NCBI RefSeq assembly: GCF_023277745.1
Contig: NZ_CP086322.1
Location: 7,750,001-7,814,000 of the forward strand
From: Streptomyces halobius
Lineage (GTDB): Bacteria; Actinomycetota; Actinomycetes; Streptomycetales; Streptomycetaceae
Reading direction: 5' to 3'
Length of the DNA: 64,000 nt
Shown: positions 1 through 9,576 of the stretch, in pieces
Layout of the letters: each line of letters opens with the position of its first letter
Position numbering within the stretch: the first letter of the stretch is position 1
The notes under the pieces: generated by a model
Databases searched by the model: none
What the model was told of the DNA's origin: nothing
What the model saw: only the letters and a program-made list of their open reading frames with translations
Made by a program: the position numbers and the translations under genes

Positions 1-1
1 G

Positions 2-495
2 TGGACGTTCGCTCTCGCCGCGGTCGCCGGCATGGCGCACGACGTACTGATCCTCATCGGTGTCTTCACCTGGCTCGGCAAGCCCGTCGACGGGTGTTCC
101 TCGCGGCCCTGCTCACCGTGATCGGCTATTCCGTCAACGACTCCGTCGTCGTCTTCGACCGGGTCCGCGAGCTGTGGGCGAAGGCCCGCCGTACGCCCTT
201 CGAGCGGGTCGCCGACACCGCGCTGCTGCAGACCGTGCCGCGTACCACCAACACCGGCCTCGGCGCGGTCTTCATCCTGGCGGCGCTCGCCGCGCTGGGC
301 GGCGACTCGCTGACGGACCTCGCCGCGGCGCTGTTGATCGGCGTCGCCGTCGGCACCCACTCCTCGATGTTCACCGCGACACCACTGGCCGTCGAGCTGG
401 AGGCGCACCGCACCGCACCGCCGCGACCCGCGGGCCGACGGCCGGGAAGCCGGCCGGCCGTACGGGAGCCCGGCGACACCGGCGCCCGGGTCTGA
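2..495 (+). pseudogene. secF: SecF-like protein-export subunit, frameshifted 3' part
   Basis: This is the C-terminal part of a SecF/SecDF membrane protein, the accessory subunit that uses the proton gradient to help SecYEG export. Bases 2-93 read in one frame as a membrane segment containing HDVLILIGVFTWLGKPVDG. From base 94 the homologous continuation VFLAALLTVIGYSVNDSVVV is in the next frame, followed by the FDRVREL loop and two more hydrophobic segments, then a Pro/Arg-rich tail ending at TGA 493. A single G is missing near 92-94 (GACGGG then TGTTC, where GACGGGG would keep the frame). The 5' end is outside the window. It is either a second, decayed secF copy or a homopolymer sequencing error. 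Confidence 0.75.
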
Positions 496-514
496 GGCGG
501 CCGACAACGAAAAA

Positions 515-550
515 CCCGCAGGCCAGGAGGTGAATCTCCTGGCCTGCGGG
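515..550. terminator. bidirectional hairpin terminator
   Basis: A perfect 15-bp stem (515-529 with 536-550) encloses a 6-nt loop. It sits between the secF-like gene on + and tRNA-Pro on -, so it can end transcription from both sides. An A-tract precedes it on +, which becomes a T-tract for minus-strand transcription. Confidence 0.85.
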
Positions 551-562
551 CTTTGTGCACCG

Positions 563-636
<74 letters not shown>

Positions 637-857
637 GTGCAAGTGCCGGCCGGAAACTTCCCGGCCGGGGCGTGCACGAAGAAAAATACCCTGTCCTGGG
701 CCATGAATCCAAAGCGGGTCCCCTCCGGGCCGCGTCCGGCCCGGATCCGAGCGGTATCCGGGCGGCGCCCGAGCCGGTTCCGGACCGCATTCGGGCCGCC
801 TCCGGACCGGTTCCCCGCCCTCCGGCAGGCGCCGGGCTTCCGTGCTTCCATGAGGTT

Positions 858-1238
858 GTGGCCGGAAAGTCCCGCGGTGCCGATATCCGGGTGCGCCGGG
901 TGTACGAACCGCCCGAGGCGTCGGACGGCGCCCGGGTCCTGGTCGACCGGCTGTGGCCGCGTGGCCTGGCCAAGGACGACGCCCGGCTCACCGAATGGTG
1001 CAAGGACGCGGCCCCCTCGTCCGAGCTGCGCCGCTGGTACGGCCATCGGAGCGAGCTCTTCGACGGTTTCGCGGAGCGCTATCGGGAGGAGCTGTCGCGG
1101 GACGCGGCGCGGTCGGCGGCACTGCGGCATCTGCGGGAGCTGGCGGGGGAGGGCCCGCTGACGCTGCTGACCGCGACGAAGGACGCGTCCCTGAGCCATG
1201 CGGCGGTGCTGGTCGACGTCCTGCGCGAGGCGCCCTGA
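858..1238 (+). CDS. DUF488 family protein
   Basis: A 126-aa protein with the family signature near the N-terminus (VRRVYEPPE, then [11 protein letters not shown]) and the conserved middle and end ([27 protein letters not shown]). DUF488 proteins are small soluble proteins of unknown function, common in Actinobacteria. The GTG at 858 is chosen because homology starts just after it. No good ribosome binding site is visible, and the in-frame GTG at 891 is an alternative. About 145 bases upstream of argG on the same strand, with no sign of shared function. Confidence 0.8.
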   Translation: MAGKSRGADIRVRRVYEPPEASDGARVLVDRLWPRGLAKDDARLTEWCKDAAPSSELRRWYGHRSELFDGFAERYREELSRDAARSAALRHLRELAGEGPLTLLTATKDASLSHAAVLVDVLREAP

Positions 1239-1336
1239 GGCGTCGCCCCGAGGCAGTCGTCCTGCTCCCCGTCCCGCTCTCTACCTCCGTCTCTGACCTG
1301 CGCTTTCGATGCGGCGTTGACGAAACATACGGTGGA

Positions 1337-1366
1337 GTGCATACTTATACTCATCAGCGTATGCAC
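1337..1366 (+). promoter_or_regulatory. probable ArgR operator (ARG box) before argG
   Basis: An 8-bp perfect inverted repeat, GTGCATAC (1337-1344) and GTATGCAC (1359-1366), flanks an AT-rich centre. The sequence CATACTTATACTCATCAG lies within it. It ends 15 nt before the argG start and 4 nt before its ribosome binding site. Streptomyces ArgR sites are imperfect palindromes built on TGCAT-like half sites, so arginine repression of argG here is a strong inference. Confidence 0.7.
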
Positions 1367-1381
1367 CGTAAGGAGAAACCC

Positions 1382-2575
1382 GTGACCGAGCGCGTCGTAC
1401 TCGCCTATTCGGGCGGCCTGGACACCTCTGTCTGCATCGGCTGGATCGCCGAGGAGACGGGCGCCGAGGTCATCGCCGTTGCCGTGGACGTCGGCCAGGG
1501 CGGCGAGGACCTGGACGTCATCCGTAAGCGCGCGCTCGCCTGCGGCGCCGTCGAGGCCGAGGTCGCCGACGCGAAGGACGAGTTCGCCGACGAGTACTGT
1601 CTCCCGGCGATCAAGGCCAATGCGCTGTATATGGACCGCTACCCGCTGGTCTCCGCGCTCTCCCGGCCGACCATCGTCAAGCACCTGGTCGCCGCCGCCA
1701 GGAAGCACGGTGCGACGACGGTCGCCCACGGCTGCACCGGCAAGGGCAACGACCAGGTCCGCTTCGAGGCCGGTATCTCCTCCCTCGCCCCCGACCTGAA
1801 GTGCATCGCCCCGGTCCGTGACTACGCGATGACCCGGGACAAGGCGATCGCCTTCTGCGAGGAGAAGAACCTGCCGATCGCGACGACCAAGAAGTCGCCG
1901 TACTCGATCGACCAGAACGTCTTCGGGCGGGCCGTGGAGACCGGCTTCCTGGAGGACATCTGGAACGCGCCGATCGAGGACGTCTACGAGTACACCCAGA
2001 ACCCCGCCACCCCGCGCGACGCCGACGAGGTCGTCATCACCTTCGAGGAGGGTGTCCCGGTCGCCCTCGACGGGCGGCCCGTCACCGTGCTGCAGGCCGT
2101 CCAGCAGCTCAACGAGCGGGCCGGCGCCCAGGGCATCGGCCGGATCGACATGGTCGAGGACCGGCTGGTCGGCATCAAGTCCCGTGAGGTGTACGAGGCG
2201 CCCGGCGCCATCGCGCTGATCACCGCCCACCAGGAGCTGGAGAACGTCACCGTCGAGCGCGAACTGGCCCGCTACAAGCGGCAGGTCGAGCAGCGCTGGG
2301 GCGAGCTGGTCTACGACGGCCTGTGGTTCTCGCCGCTCAAGCGGGCCCTGGACGGCTTCATCGACGAGGCCAACCAGCAGGTCAGCGGGGACATCCGGAT
2401 GACGCTGCACGGCGGCCGCGCCGTCGTCACCGGCCGGAAGTCGGACCGGTCCCTGTACGACTTCAACCTGGCGACGTACGACACCGGCGACACGTTCGAC
2501 CAGTCCCTCTCGAAGGGCTTCATCGAGCTCTTCGGGATGTCGAGCAAGATCGCGGCCAAGCGTGACCTGGCCTGA
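1382..2575 (+). CDS. argG: argininosuccinate synthase
   Basis: A 397-aa cytosolic enzyme that joins citrulline and aspartate with ATP to make argininosuccinate, the next-to-last step of arginine synthesis. The ATP-pyrophosphatase motif SGGLDTS lies at residues 10-16. [13 protein letters not shown] and [15 protein letters not shown] are also typical, and the length fits the roughly 400-aa bacterial type. The GTG start is set by AGGAG at 1371-1375, six bases upstream. The ARG-box palindrome at 1337-1366 suggests ArgR repression. argH follows 82 bases after the stop, but a strong hairpin lies between them. Confidence 0.98.
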   Translation: MTERVVLAYSGGLDTSVCIGWIAEETGAEVIAVAVDVGQGGEDLDVIRKRALACGAVEAEVADAKDEFADEYCLPAIKANALYMDRYPLVSALSRPTIVKHLVAAARKHGATTVAHGCTGKGNDQVRFEAGISSLAPDLKCIAPVRDYAMTRDKAIAFCEEKNLPIATTKKSPYSIDQNVFGRAVETGFLEDIWNAPIEDVYEYTQNPATPRDADEVVITFEEGVPVALDGRPVTVLQAVQQLNERAGAQGIGRIDMVEDRLVGIKSREVYEAPGAIALITAHQELENVTVERELARYKRQVEQRWGELVYDGLWFSPLKRALDGFIDEANQQVSGDIRMTLHGGRAVVTGRKSDRSLYDFNLATYDTGDTFDQSLSKGFIELFGMSSKIAAKRDLA

Positions 2576-2596
2576 CCGGTAACGTCCCGTACCACC

Positions 2597-2628
2597 GCCG
2601 CCTCCCCGCCCCTCGGCGGGGAGGCGGC
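2597..2628 (+). terminator. hairpin between argG and argH
   Basis: A 14-bp perfect stem (2597-2610 with 2615-2628) around CCTC. It may end or weaken transcription from argG into argH. No T-run follows, as is usual in Streptomyces. Confidence 0.75.
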
Positions 2629-2648
2629 CGTACAAGACCGAGCTTTGA

Positions 2649-4088
<1,440 letters not shown>

Positions 4089-4105
4089 TGCGCGGTACGG
4101 ACGTG

Positions 4106-4134
4106 CGGCCTCCACCCCGGGCGGGTGGGGGCCG
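4106..4134 (+). terminator. argH terminator hairpin
   Basis: An imperfect stem of about 12 bp (4106-4117 with 4123-4134, one wobble) starts 18 bases after the argH stop. It is followed by TTTCC. Confidence 0.6.
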
Positions 4135-4200
4135 TTTCCGTATGCCCGCGTCGTCCTGTCGCGCTCCCAGATGCCCGCGCCGCCCTGTCGCACTCCCACG

Positions 4201-4240
4201 ATGAGACAATAGTGTCTCATTCGGCTATCCTGTGTCTCAT
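4201..4240 (+). promoter_or_regulatory. TetR operator overlapping a leaderless promoter
   Basis: ATGAGACA-ATAG-TGTCTCAT (4201-4220) is a perfect palindrome. A third half site, TGTCTCAT (4233-4240), lies exactly 20 bp (two helix turns) further on and overlaps the start codon at 4239. Possible promoter elements are GAGACA at 4203-4208 and TATCCT at 4226-4231, 17 bp apart. These would put the transcript start at the ATG itself. The palindrome covers the -35 region and the third half site covers the start, so autorepression is likely. Confidence 0.75.
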
Positions 4241-4790
4241 GGCTGTGGACCGTGAACGGGTACTCAAGGAAGCCGCCGCGCTGCTGACCCGCAGGGCGAC
4301 GACGTCGATGGACGAGATCGCGCGGGCCGCCGGCATCAGCCGCGCGACCCTGCACCGGCACTTCGCGGGACGGGACGCCCTGATCCGGGCCGTGGAGGAC
4401 CTCGGCATCGAGCAGTTCACGCAGGCGATGGACACCGCCCGGCTCGACGACGGGGACGCCGCCGACGCGCTGCGCCGGCTGATCGCCGAGGCCGAACCGG
4501 TCGCCGGTGTGCTGGCGTTCCTCTTCACCGAGAACCAGCTCTTCGAGGGCGGTGAGGTCAACGCCGGCTGGGCCCGGCTGGACGACCGGCTCGCCGCGCT
4601 CTTCCGCCGCGGCCAGGAACAGGGCGACTTCCGTATCGACCTCAGCGCCTCCTGGCTCACCGAGGCGTTCTACGGCCTGCTCGGCGCCGGCGCCTGGGCC
4701 GTGCACGAAGGGCGGGTCGCCCGCAACGACCTCAACCACTCGATCGCCGAGCTGCTGCTCGGCGGCATCCGTCGGAGCATGGAGAAATGA
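4239..4790 (+). CDS. TetR-family repressor of the downstream efflux pump
   Basis: A 183-aa regulator with an N-terminal TetR helix-turn-helix (SMDEIARAAGISRATLHRHF, about residues 23-42) and a helical ligand-binding C-terminal part. The ATG at 4239 has no ribosome binding site, and a -10-like TATCCT ends 7 bases before it, so translation is probably leaderless. The operator at 4201-4240 overlaps this promoter. The stop overlaps the start of the MFS gene (ATGA), so repressor and pump are translationally coupled. It probably senses the substrate of the pump, which cannot be told from sequence. Confidence 0.92.
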   Translation: MAVDRERVLKEAAALLTRRATTSMDEIARAAGISRATLHRHFAGRDALIRAVEDLGIEQFTQAMDTARLDDGDAADALRRLIAEAEPVAGVLAFLFTENQLFEGGEVNAGWARLDDRLAALFRRGQEQGDFRIDLSASWLTEAFYGLLGAGAWAVHEGRVARNDLNHSIAELLLGGIRRSMEK

Positions 4791-6382
4791 GCGAGACCAG
4801 GGCGTCAGGACGGGCCGGCTCGGCCCATGTGGACGACCAGCCCCGTCCGGGCCGCTGGCTCGCGCTCTCCGTCCTTGTCCTGGCCGTGCTGCTCGTCGGC
4901 GTCGACATCACCGTCCTCGGCCTCGCCACGCCCTTTCTGAGCGAGGATCTGCGCCCCTCGGGGACGCAGCTGTTGTGGATCGGTGACATCTACTCCTTCG
5001 TCATCGCCGGACTGCTGGTCTCCATGGGCAGCCTCGGCGACCGGATCGGCCGTAAGAAACTGCTGCTGCTCGGCTCCGTCGCGTTCGGCGCGATGTCGGT
5101 GCTGTGTGCCTACGCCACCACCCCGGAGATGATGATCGCCGCCCGCGCCCTGCTCGGTGTGGCCGGTGCGACGCTGATGCCGTCCACCCTCGCGCTGATC
5201 CGCAACCTCTTCCACGACCCCCAGGAGCGCAGCCTGGCCGTGGGCATCTGGGGCGCGATGGCGTCGGCCGGCACCGCCGTGGGGCCGGTCCTGGGCGGCT
5301 TTCTGCTGGGCCACTTCTGGTGGGGTTCGGTCTTTCTGATCAATCTGCCGGTGATGGCGCTGCTGGTGGCCATCGGCGCCAAGGTGATCCCGGAGTCCCG
5401 TAATCCGGATCCCGGTCCCTGGGACATCCCCAGCGTGCTGCTGTCCCTGGTGGGCATCGTCGGCGTCATCTACGCCGTCAAGGAGGCGTCGGTACACGGG
5501 TTTCGCTGGGACATCGGCCTGGCGGGTGCCGTCGGTGTGCTCACGCTGATCTGGTTCGTCCGCCGTCAGCTGACCCTGGACTCGCCGCTGCTGAACATGA
5601 AGCTCTTCCACCACCGGGGCTTCTCGGGGGCGGTGCTGGCCGATCTGCTGACCATCCTGGGCCTGTCCGGGCTGGTCTTCTTTCTCTCCCAGTTCCTCCA
5701 GATGGTGCAGCTGCGCTCGTCGCTGAACGCCGGGCTGGTCGAACTCCCGGCCGCGGTCGGCGCGGTGGCGGCGGGCCTGTCCGCCGGGTATGTCGCCCGG
5801 CGGCTGTCCGTACGGATCGTGGTGGCGGGCGGCCTCGCGGTGGTCGGGCTCTCGCTGGTCGGCTGTACGACCCTGGCCGCCGAAACCAGTACCGCCGCGC
5901 TGACCGTGATTCTCTTCGTCGTCGGTGTCGGCGCCGGTTTCTCGTTCACCGTCACCGCCGACGTCATCCTCTCCAGCGTCCCCAAGGAAGAGGCGGGCGC
6001 CGCCTCCGCGGTCGCCGAGACGGCCTACGAACTCGGCGCCGCGCTCGGCATCGCCCTGCTCGGCTCCATCGTCACCGGCATCTACCGCGGGTTCGCGGCA
6101 CCGCCCGGCGTGTCCGCCGACGCCGCCGACGCCGCTCGCGAATCGCTGGGCGGCGCCTTCGAAACGGCCGCCGGACTCCCCGCCGGCCAGGGCACGGCGC
6201 TGATGCAGGCGGCTCAGGACTCCTTCGTCCGCGGGCTGGACGTCGCGTCCGGCGTGGCCGCGGTGATCCTGCTGGGCGCCGCGGTGGCCGCCTGGTTCCT
6301 GCTGCGCGGCCAGGAGCTGGAGTACAGCCCGGAGAAGGCGGTGGCCGGGCGCGAGCCGGAGACCGAGTCCAAGGCCGTCTAG
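4787..6382 (+). CDS. MFS drug efflux transporter, DHA2 (14-helix) family
   Basis: A 531-aa proton-coupled exporter of the QacA/SmvA type. Helix 1 holds VLVGVDITVLGLATPF, motif A GSLGDRIGRKK follows helix 2, and motif C-like AVGPVLGGFLLG lies in helix 5. Fourteen hydrophobic segments can be counted, and the charged C-terminal tail is cytosolic. The start overlaps the stop of the TetR gene by 4 bases, so the two form one operon. Substrates are likely cationic or lipophilic drugs, from family knowledge only. Confidence 0.93.
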   Translation: MSETRASGRAGSAHVDDQPRPGRWLALSVLVLAVLLVGVDITVLGLATPFLSEDLRPSGTQLLWIGDIYSFVIAGLLVSMGSLGDRIGRKKLLLLGSVAFGAMSVLCAYATTPEMMIAARALLGVAGATLMPSTLALIRNLFHDPQERSLAVGIWGAMASAGTAVGPVLGGFLLGHFWWGSVFLINLPVMALLVAIGAKVIPESRNPDPGPWDIPSVLLSLVGIVGVIYAVKEASVHGFRWDIGLAGAVGVLTLIWFVRRQLTLDSPLLNMKLFHHRGFSGAVLADLLTILGLSGLVFFLSQFLQMVQLRSSLNAGLVELPAAVGAVAAGLSAGYVARRLSVRIVVAGGLAVVGLSLVGCTTLAAETSTAALTVILFVVGVGAGFSFTVTADVILSSVPKEEAGAASAVAETAYELGAALGIALLGSIVTGIYRGFAAPPGVSADAADAARESLGGAFETAAGLPAGQGTALMQAAQDSFVRGLDVASGVAAVILLGAAVAAWFLLRGQELEYSPEKAVAGREPETESKAV

Positions 6383-6506
6383 CGGAACACGGCCGGGCCC
6401 GTAGCGGGACGCCGCCCGGTGCGAACGAGGGACGGCGCGGGGGCGGGTGCCGGGCCCAGGGCGTGTCCTGCCGACCGGGCAGACGCGCACCCGTAATGAT
6501 CCACAA

Positions 6507-8549
6507 GTGCGCGACATCGGACGACGCTCCTTCCTCACCGCGGCGGGGGCACTGGCCACCACGAGCGCCATCGGCAGCGACGCCTACGCCACCGGCCACG
6601 CCCGCGACGCGGCCACCGCCGACGAGTACGTCGACGTTCAGCTGCTCAGCATCACCGACCTGCACGGCTACCTCCAGGGAGCCCCGGGCGGCAACTCCGT
6701 CCTCACCGGGGCGGGCGGGCGGAAGTACACCGTCGGCGGTGTCGCCTATATGGCCGCACACCTGGAACGCCTGCGGGCCGGTCGCCGCAACTCCCTGTTC
6801 TTCACCCCCGGAGATCTCTTCTCCGGCTGGGAGTTCGACACCTCCTCCTTCGCCGACGAGCCCACCATCGAGGCGCTCAACGCCATGGGCCTGGACTTCG
6901 CCTCGGCCGGCAACCATGAGTTCGACAAGTCGGTGACGTTCCTCACCTCGCACATGGAAAAGGGCATCCCCTTCCCCACCGTCGGCCGCGACGACTCCTT
7001 CACCGACTCCACCGGACGCCGCTTCCCCGGCGCCGCCTTCCCCTACTACAGCGCCAACATGGTGTGGCACGACACCGGCAGGACCGTGCTGCCGCCGTAC
7101 CACATCGCGTACGTGGACGCCGGGGGCGGCCGCACGCTGCCGATCGGCTTCATCCATCTGACGGCCATCGGCACCGAGACCTTCCCCGGCTCCTACCACC
7201 CGGGACTGCGGACCCTGGACGAGCTGGAGACCGCCAACCGCTGCGCCGCCGAACTCACCGGGCGCGGCGTCCGCGCGATCGTGCTGAGCATGCATGACGG
7301 CGCGGTCGCCGGCGGCGACTTCACCAGCGGCAGCAACCCCTCCGGCCCCGCCTACGACCTGGCGCTGCGCGTCTCCCCGGACATCGACGCCATCGTGACC
7401 GGCCACTGGCACCGCGCCTTCACGATGATGCTGCCCGACCCCGACGGCAACCCCCGCCCGTTCGTCGAAGCCGGCTGCTACGGACAGATCGTCAACGAGA
7501 TCAATCTGCGCCTGGACCCCCGGACCGGCTCCGTCGTCCGCTCGCTGACCACCGCCACCAACCACCCCAACACCCGGGATGTGACACCCCACCCCGGAGT
7601 GCGGTCGATCACCGACTACTGGGCGGGCTACAGCGCCCGGCGCGCCCGTACCCCGCTCGCCAAACAGACCGCCTCCTTCACCCGGCGGCGCAACGCCGCC
7701 GGCGAGAGCACCATGGGCGACCTCGTGGCCGACTGGGCGCTCTGGGCGGCACGGCAGCCGCACGAGCCGAAGGACGACCACGACGGCACCGTTCCCCGAG
7801 CTCTCGACTCCTCCCCCACTCTCAACTTCGTTCGAGCGGGGGGACCCCCATGCGCAGGGGAGACCCCGACCCCCGCGGAGCTCGCCGTCATCGCGGTCGC
7901 GCCGCGCGTCGGATCGGCGATCATCGCCGGGGACCTGGTCCGTGACGAGGCGTCAGGCGGCACCGTGACGCTCGGGCAGGCATGGCACGCGGTCGGCTTC
8001 GGCGACCCGCTCATGACGGTCACCGTCACCGGCGCACAGATCCACGACGCGCTGGAGGAACAGTGGGCACCGACCCCCGGCGGCGGCCTGGGCTTCGCAC
8101 CGCTGGCCGTCTCCGCCAACGTCCGCTACAGCTTCGACGCGGCCGGTCCGGTCGGCCGGCGCGTGGCCCCCGCCGACGTGCTCGTCAACGGCACCGCCCT
8201 CGACCCGGAACGCCGCTACCGCCTCGCCGCGCCCTCGTACACCCTCATCAACCAGGACGGCTTCAGCGCCTTCACCGGCTTCACCGCACCGGTCCGACAC
8301 GCCCGCGACTTCGAGAGCTTCGTCACCTTCGTCCGCGCCCGGCAGCGGCTGACGCCCGCACCGCTGGACCGGGTGGCGGTCAAGAACGCGACGGCGCCCG
8401 GCGCCCGGATCGGCACCGTCATCGAACGGCAGCAGCTGCTCCAGGCCGACGGCAGCGCCGTACCCCGGCCGGAGGCGGCGCTGCGTACGGCGTCCGCGGG
8501 CGGGCCCGAGGGCCAGCGCGTCTTCAACGGCTTCCGGGTGCCGTGCTGA
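6507..8549 (+). CDS. Tat-exported 5'-nucleotidase/metallophosphatase
   Basis: About 680 aa. A twin-arginine signal (GRRSFLTAAGA, RR at 6-7, cleavage near AYA) shows export in folded form. The metallophosphatase domain has the metal motifs ITDLHG (D51, H53), PGDLFSGW, GNHEFD (about 134-139) and GHWH (about 299-302). The C-terminal 5'-nucleotidase domain includes ESTMGDLVADW and NQDGFSAFTGF. It likely removes phosphate from nucleotides outside the cell. The GTG at 6507 is chosen because a TAATGA -10-like box lies 8 bases before it (leaderless); GTG 6447 is the alternative. Residues about 430-455 are encoded by an inserted repeat. Confidence 0.88.
   Translation: MRDIGRRSFLTAAGALATTSAIGSDAYATGHARDAATADEYVDVQLLSITDLHGYLQGAPGGNSVLTGAGGRKYTVGGVAYMAAHLERLRAGRRNSLFFTPGDLFSGWEFDTSSFADEPTIEALNAMGLDFASAGNHEFDKSVTFLTSHMEKGIPFPTVGRDDSFTDSTGRRFPGAAFPYYSANMVWHDTGRTVLPPYHIAYVDAGGGRTLPIGFIHLTAIGTETFPGSYHPGLRTLDELETANRCAAELTGRGVRAIVLSMHDGAVAGGDFTSGSNPSGPAYDLALRVSPDIDAIVTGHWHRAFTMMLPDPDGNPRPFVEAGCYGQIVNEINLRLDPRTGSVVRSLTTATNHPNTRDVTPHPGVRSITDYWAGYSARRARTPLAKQTASFTRRRNAAGESTMGDLVADWALWAARQPHEPKDDHDGTVPRALDSSPTLNFVRAGGPPCAGETPTPAELAVIAVAPRVGSAIIAGDLVRDEASGGTVTLGQAWHAVGFGDPLMTVTVTGAQIHDALEEQWAPTPGGGLGFAPLAVSANVRYSFDAAGPVGRRVAPADVLVNGTALDPERRYRLAAPSYTLINQDGFSAFTGFTAPVRHARDFESFVTFVRARQRLTPAPLDRVAVKNATAPGARIGTVIERQQLLQADGSAVPRPEAALRTASAGGPEGQRVFNGFRVPC
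7794..7872 (+). repeat. GC-rich palindromic repeat inserted in frame in the 5'-nucleotidase gene
   Basis: It contains CTCCCCCACTCTCAACTTCG followed by TTCGAGCGGGGGGACCCCCA. The inner part folds as CCCCC-A-CTC pairing with GAG-C-GGGGG. Related elements lie at 11484-11556, 13384-13421 and 53438-53484. Inside this gene it keeps the reading frame and codes for a low-complexity loop between the two enzyme domains. Confidence 0.65.
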
Positions 8550-8586
8550 ACCCCGGCCATCACTTGCTGAACCCCGGCCATCAATT
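8545..8586 (+). repeat. 21-bp tandem duplication carrying the stop codon
   Basis: GCTGAACCCCGGCCATCACTT (8545-8565) is followed directly by a copy with one change (8566-8586), then by a partial third copy GAGGAACCCCGATGG. The first unit contains the TGA of the nucleotidase gene. Confidence 0.85.
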
Positions 8587-8652
8587 GAGGAACCCCGATG
8601 GCGAGCAACCACCTCCGCGAGAGCGGCGGCGGTCCAGCCGCAAGGAGAGTGC

Positions 8653-9348
8653 TCAGGCGGCCCGCGCCTTCGTGGCGTACACGTCGACGTACTCCTGGCC
8701 GGACAGCCGCATGACGTCGCTCATCACCTCGTCGGTGACGGCCCGCAGGACATAGCGGTCGCGGTCCATGCCCTCGTAACGGGAGAAGTCCAGCGGTTCA
8801 CCGAAGCGGATCGTCACCGGGGAGATGCGCGGCATGCCCTTGCCGTTCGGCTGCACCTTGTCGGTGCCGATCAACGCGTACGGGACGACGGGAGCGCCGG
8901 TCATCAGGGCCAGGCGGGCGACTCCCGTTCGGCCGCGGTAGAGCCGGCCGTCGGGGGAGCGGGTGCCCTCGGGATAGATGCCGAACACCTTGCCCTCTTC
9001 CAGGACGCGGCGGCCGGTCATCAGCGCCGCGACGCCGCCGTGCCCGCCGTCGCGGTCGACGGGGATCATGCCGCCGGTGGAGAAGAACCACGCCATGAGG
9101 CGGCCCTTGACGCCCTTGCCCGTGACGTACTCGTCCTTGCCGATGTAGAAGACCTGGCGCTTGACGCACAGCACCATGAACAGCGAGTCGATGAAGGTGA
9201 CGTGGTTGCCGGCCAGGATCACCGGTCCGCTTCCCGGGATGCGCTCCATACCCTCAACCGTCGGGCGGAAAAGGACACGCATGACGAATCTGAGAATCGC
9301 CTTCAGCACAATGCGGGACAACGGGCCCTCCGGGTCGTGGCCGGTCAA
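8653..9348 (-). CDS. 1-acylglycerol-3-phosphate acyltransferase (PlsC family)
   Basis: A 231-aa membrane-associated acyltransferase that probably adds the second acyl chain to lysophosphatidate. The catalytic HX4D motif is NHVTFID (H49, D54), and the glycerophosphate-binding motif YPEGTRSPDG lies at 125-134. VDRDGG and VPYALIGTDKV also fit the family. The start is uncertain: TTG at 9348 gives the listed length, no ribosome binding site is seen, and a GTG further in is possible. Convergent with the nucleotidase gene and divergent from the glycerophosphodiesterase gene. Confidence 0.88.
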   Translation of the reverse strand: MTGHDPEGPLSRIVLKAILRFVMRVLFRPTVEGMERIPGSGPVILAGNHVTFIDSLFMVLCVKRQVFYIGKDEYVTGKGVKGRLMAWFFSTGGMIPVDRDGGHGGVAALMTGRRVLEEGKVFGIYPEGTRSPDGRLYRGRTGVARLALMTGAPVVPYALIGTDKVQPNGKGMPRISPVTIRFGEPLDFSRYEGMDRDRYVLRAVTDEVMSDVMRLSGQEYVDVYATKARAA

Positions 9349-9576
9349 CGTCGAGTGAGCGCAGAACTCTGCAGCCCAGGACCATACTCGCGGGTTACCC
9401 CCGCTCGCACATCAGGTTCACGAGGTCGATACGCAGAATTGACACGCGTTATCACCCTGTTCCCTCCCATGCCGCCGCCCTGCCTCCCGGCGGCGACCGT
9501 CCATGCATACGATGCGGTCCGTCCCGTTGACAGGTGCGGGACATGGAAAACCTCAGAACGATCAAGGAGCGCGGGA

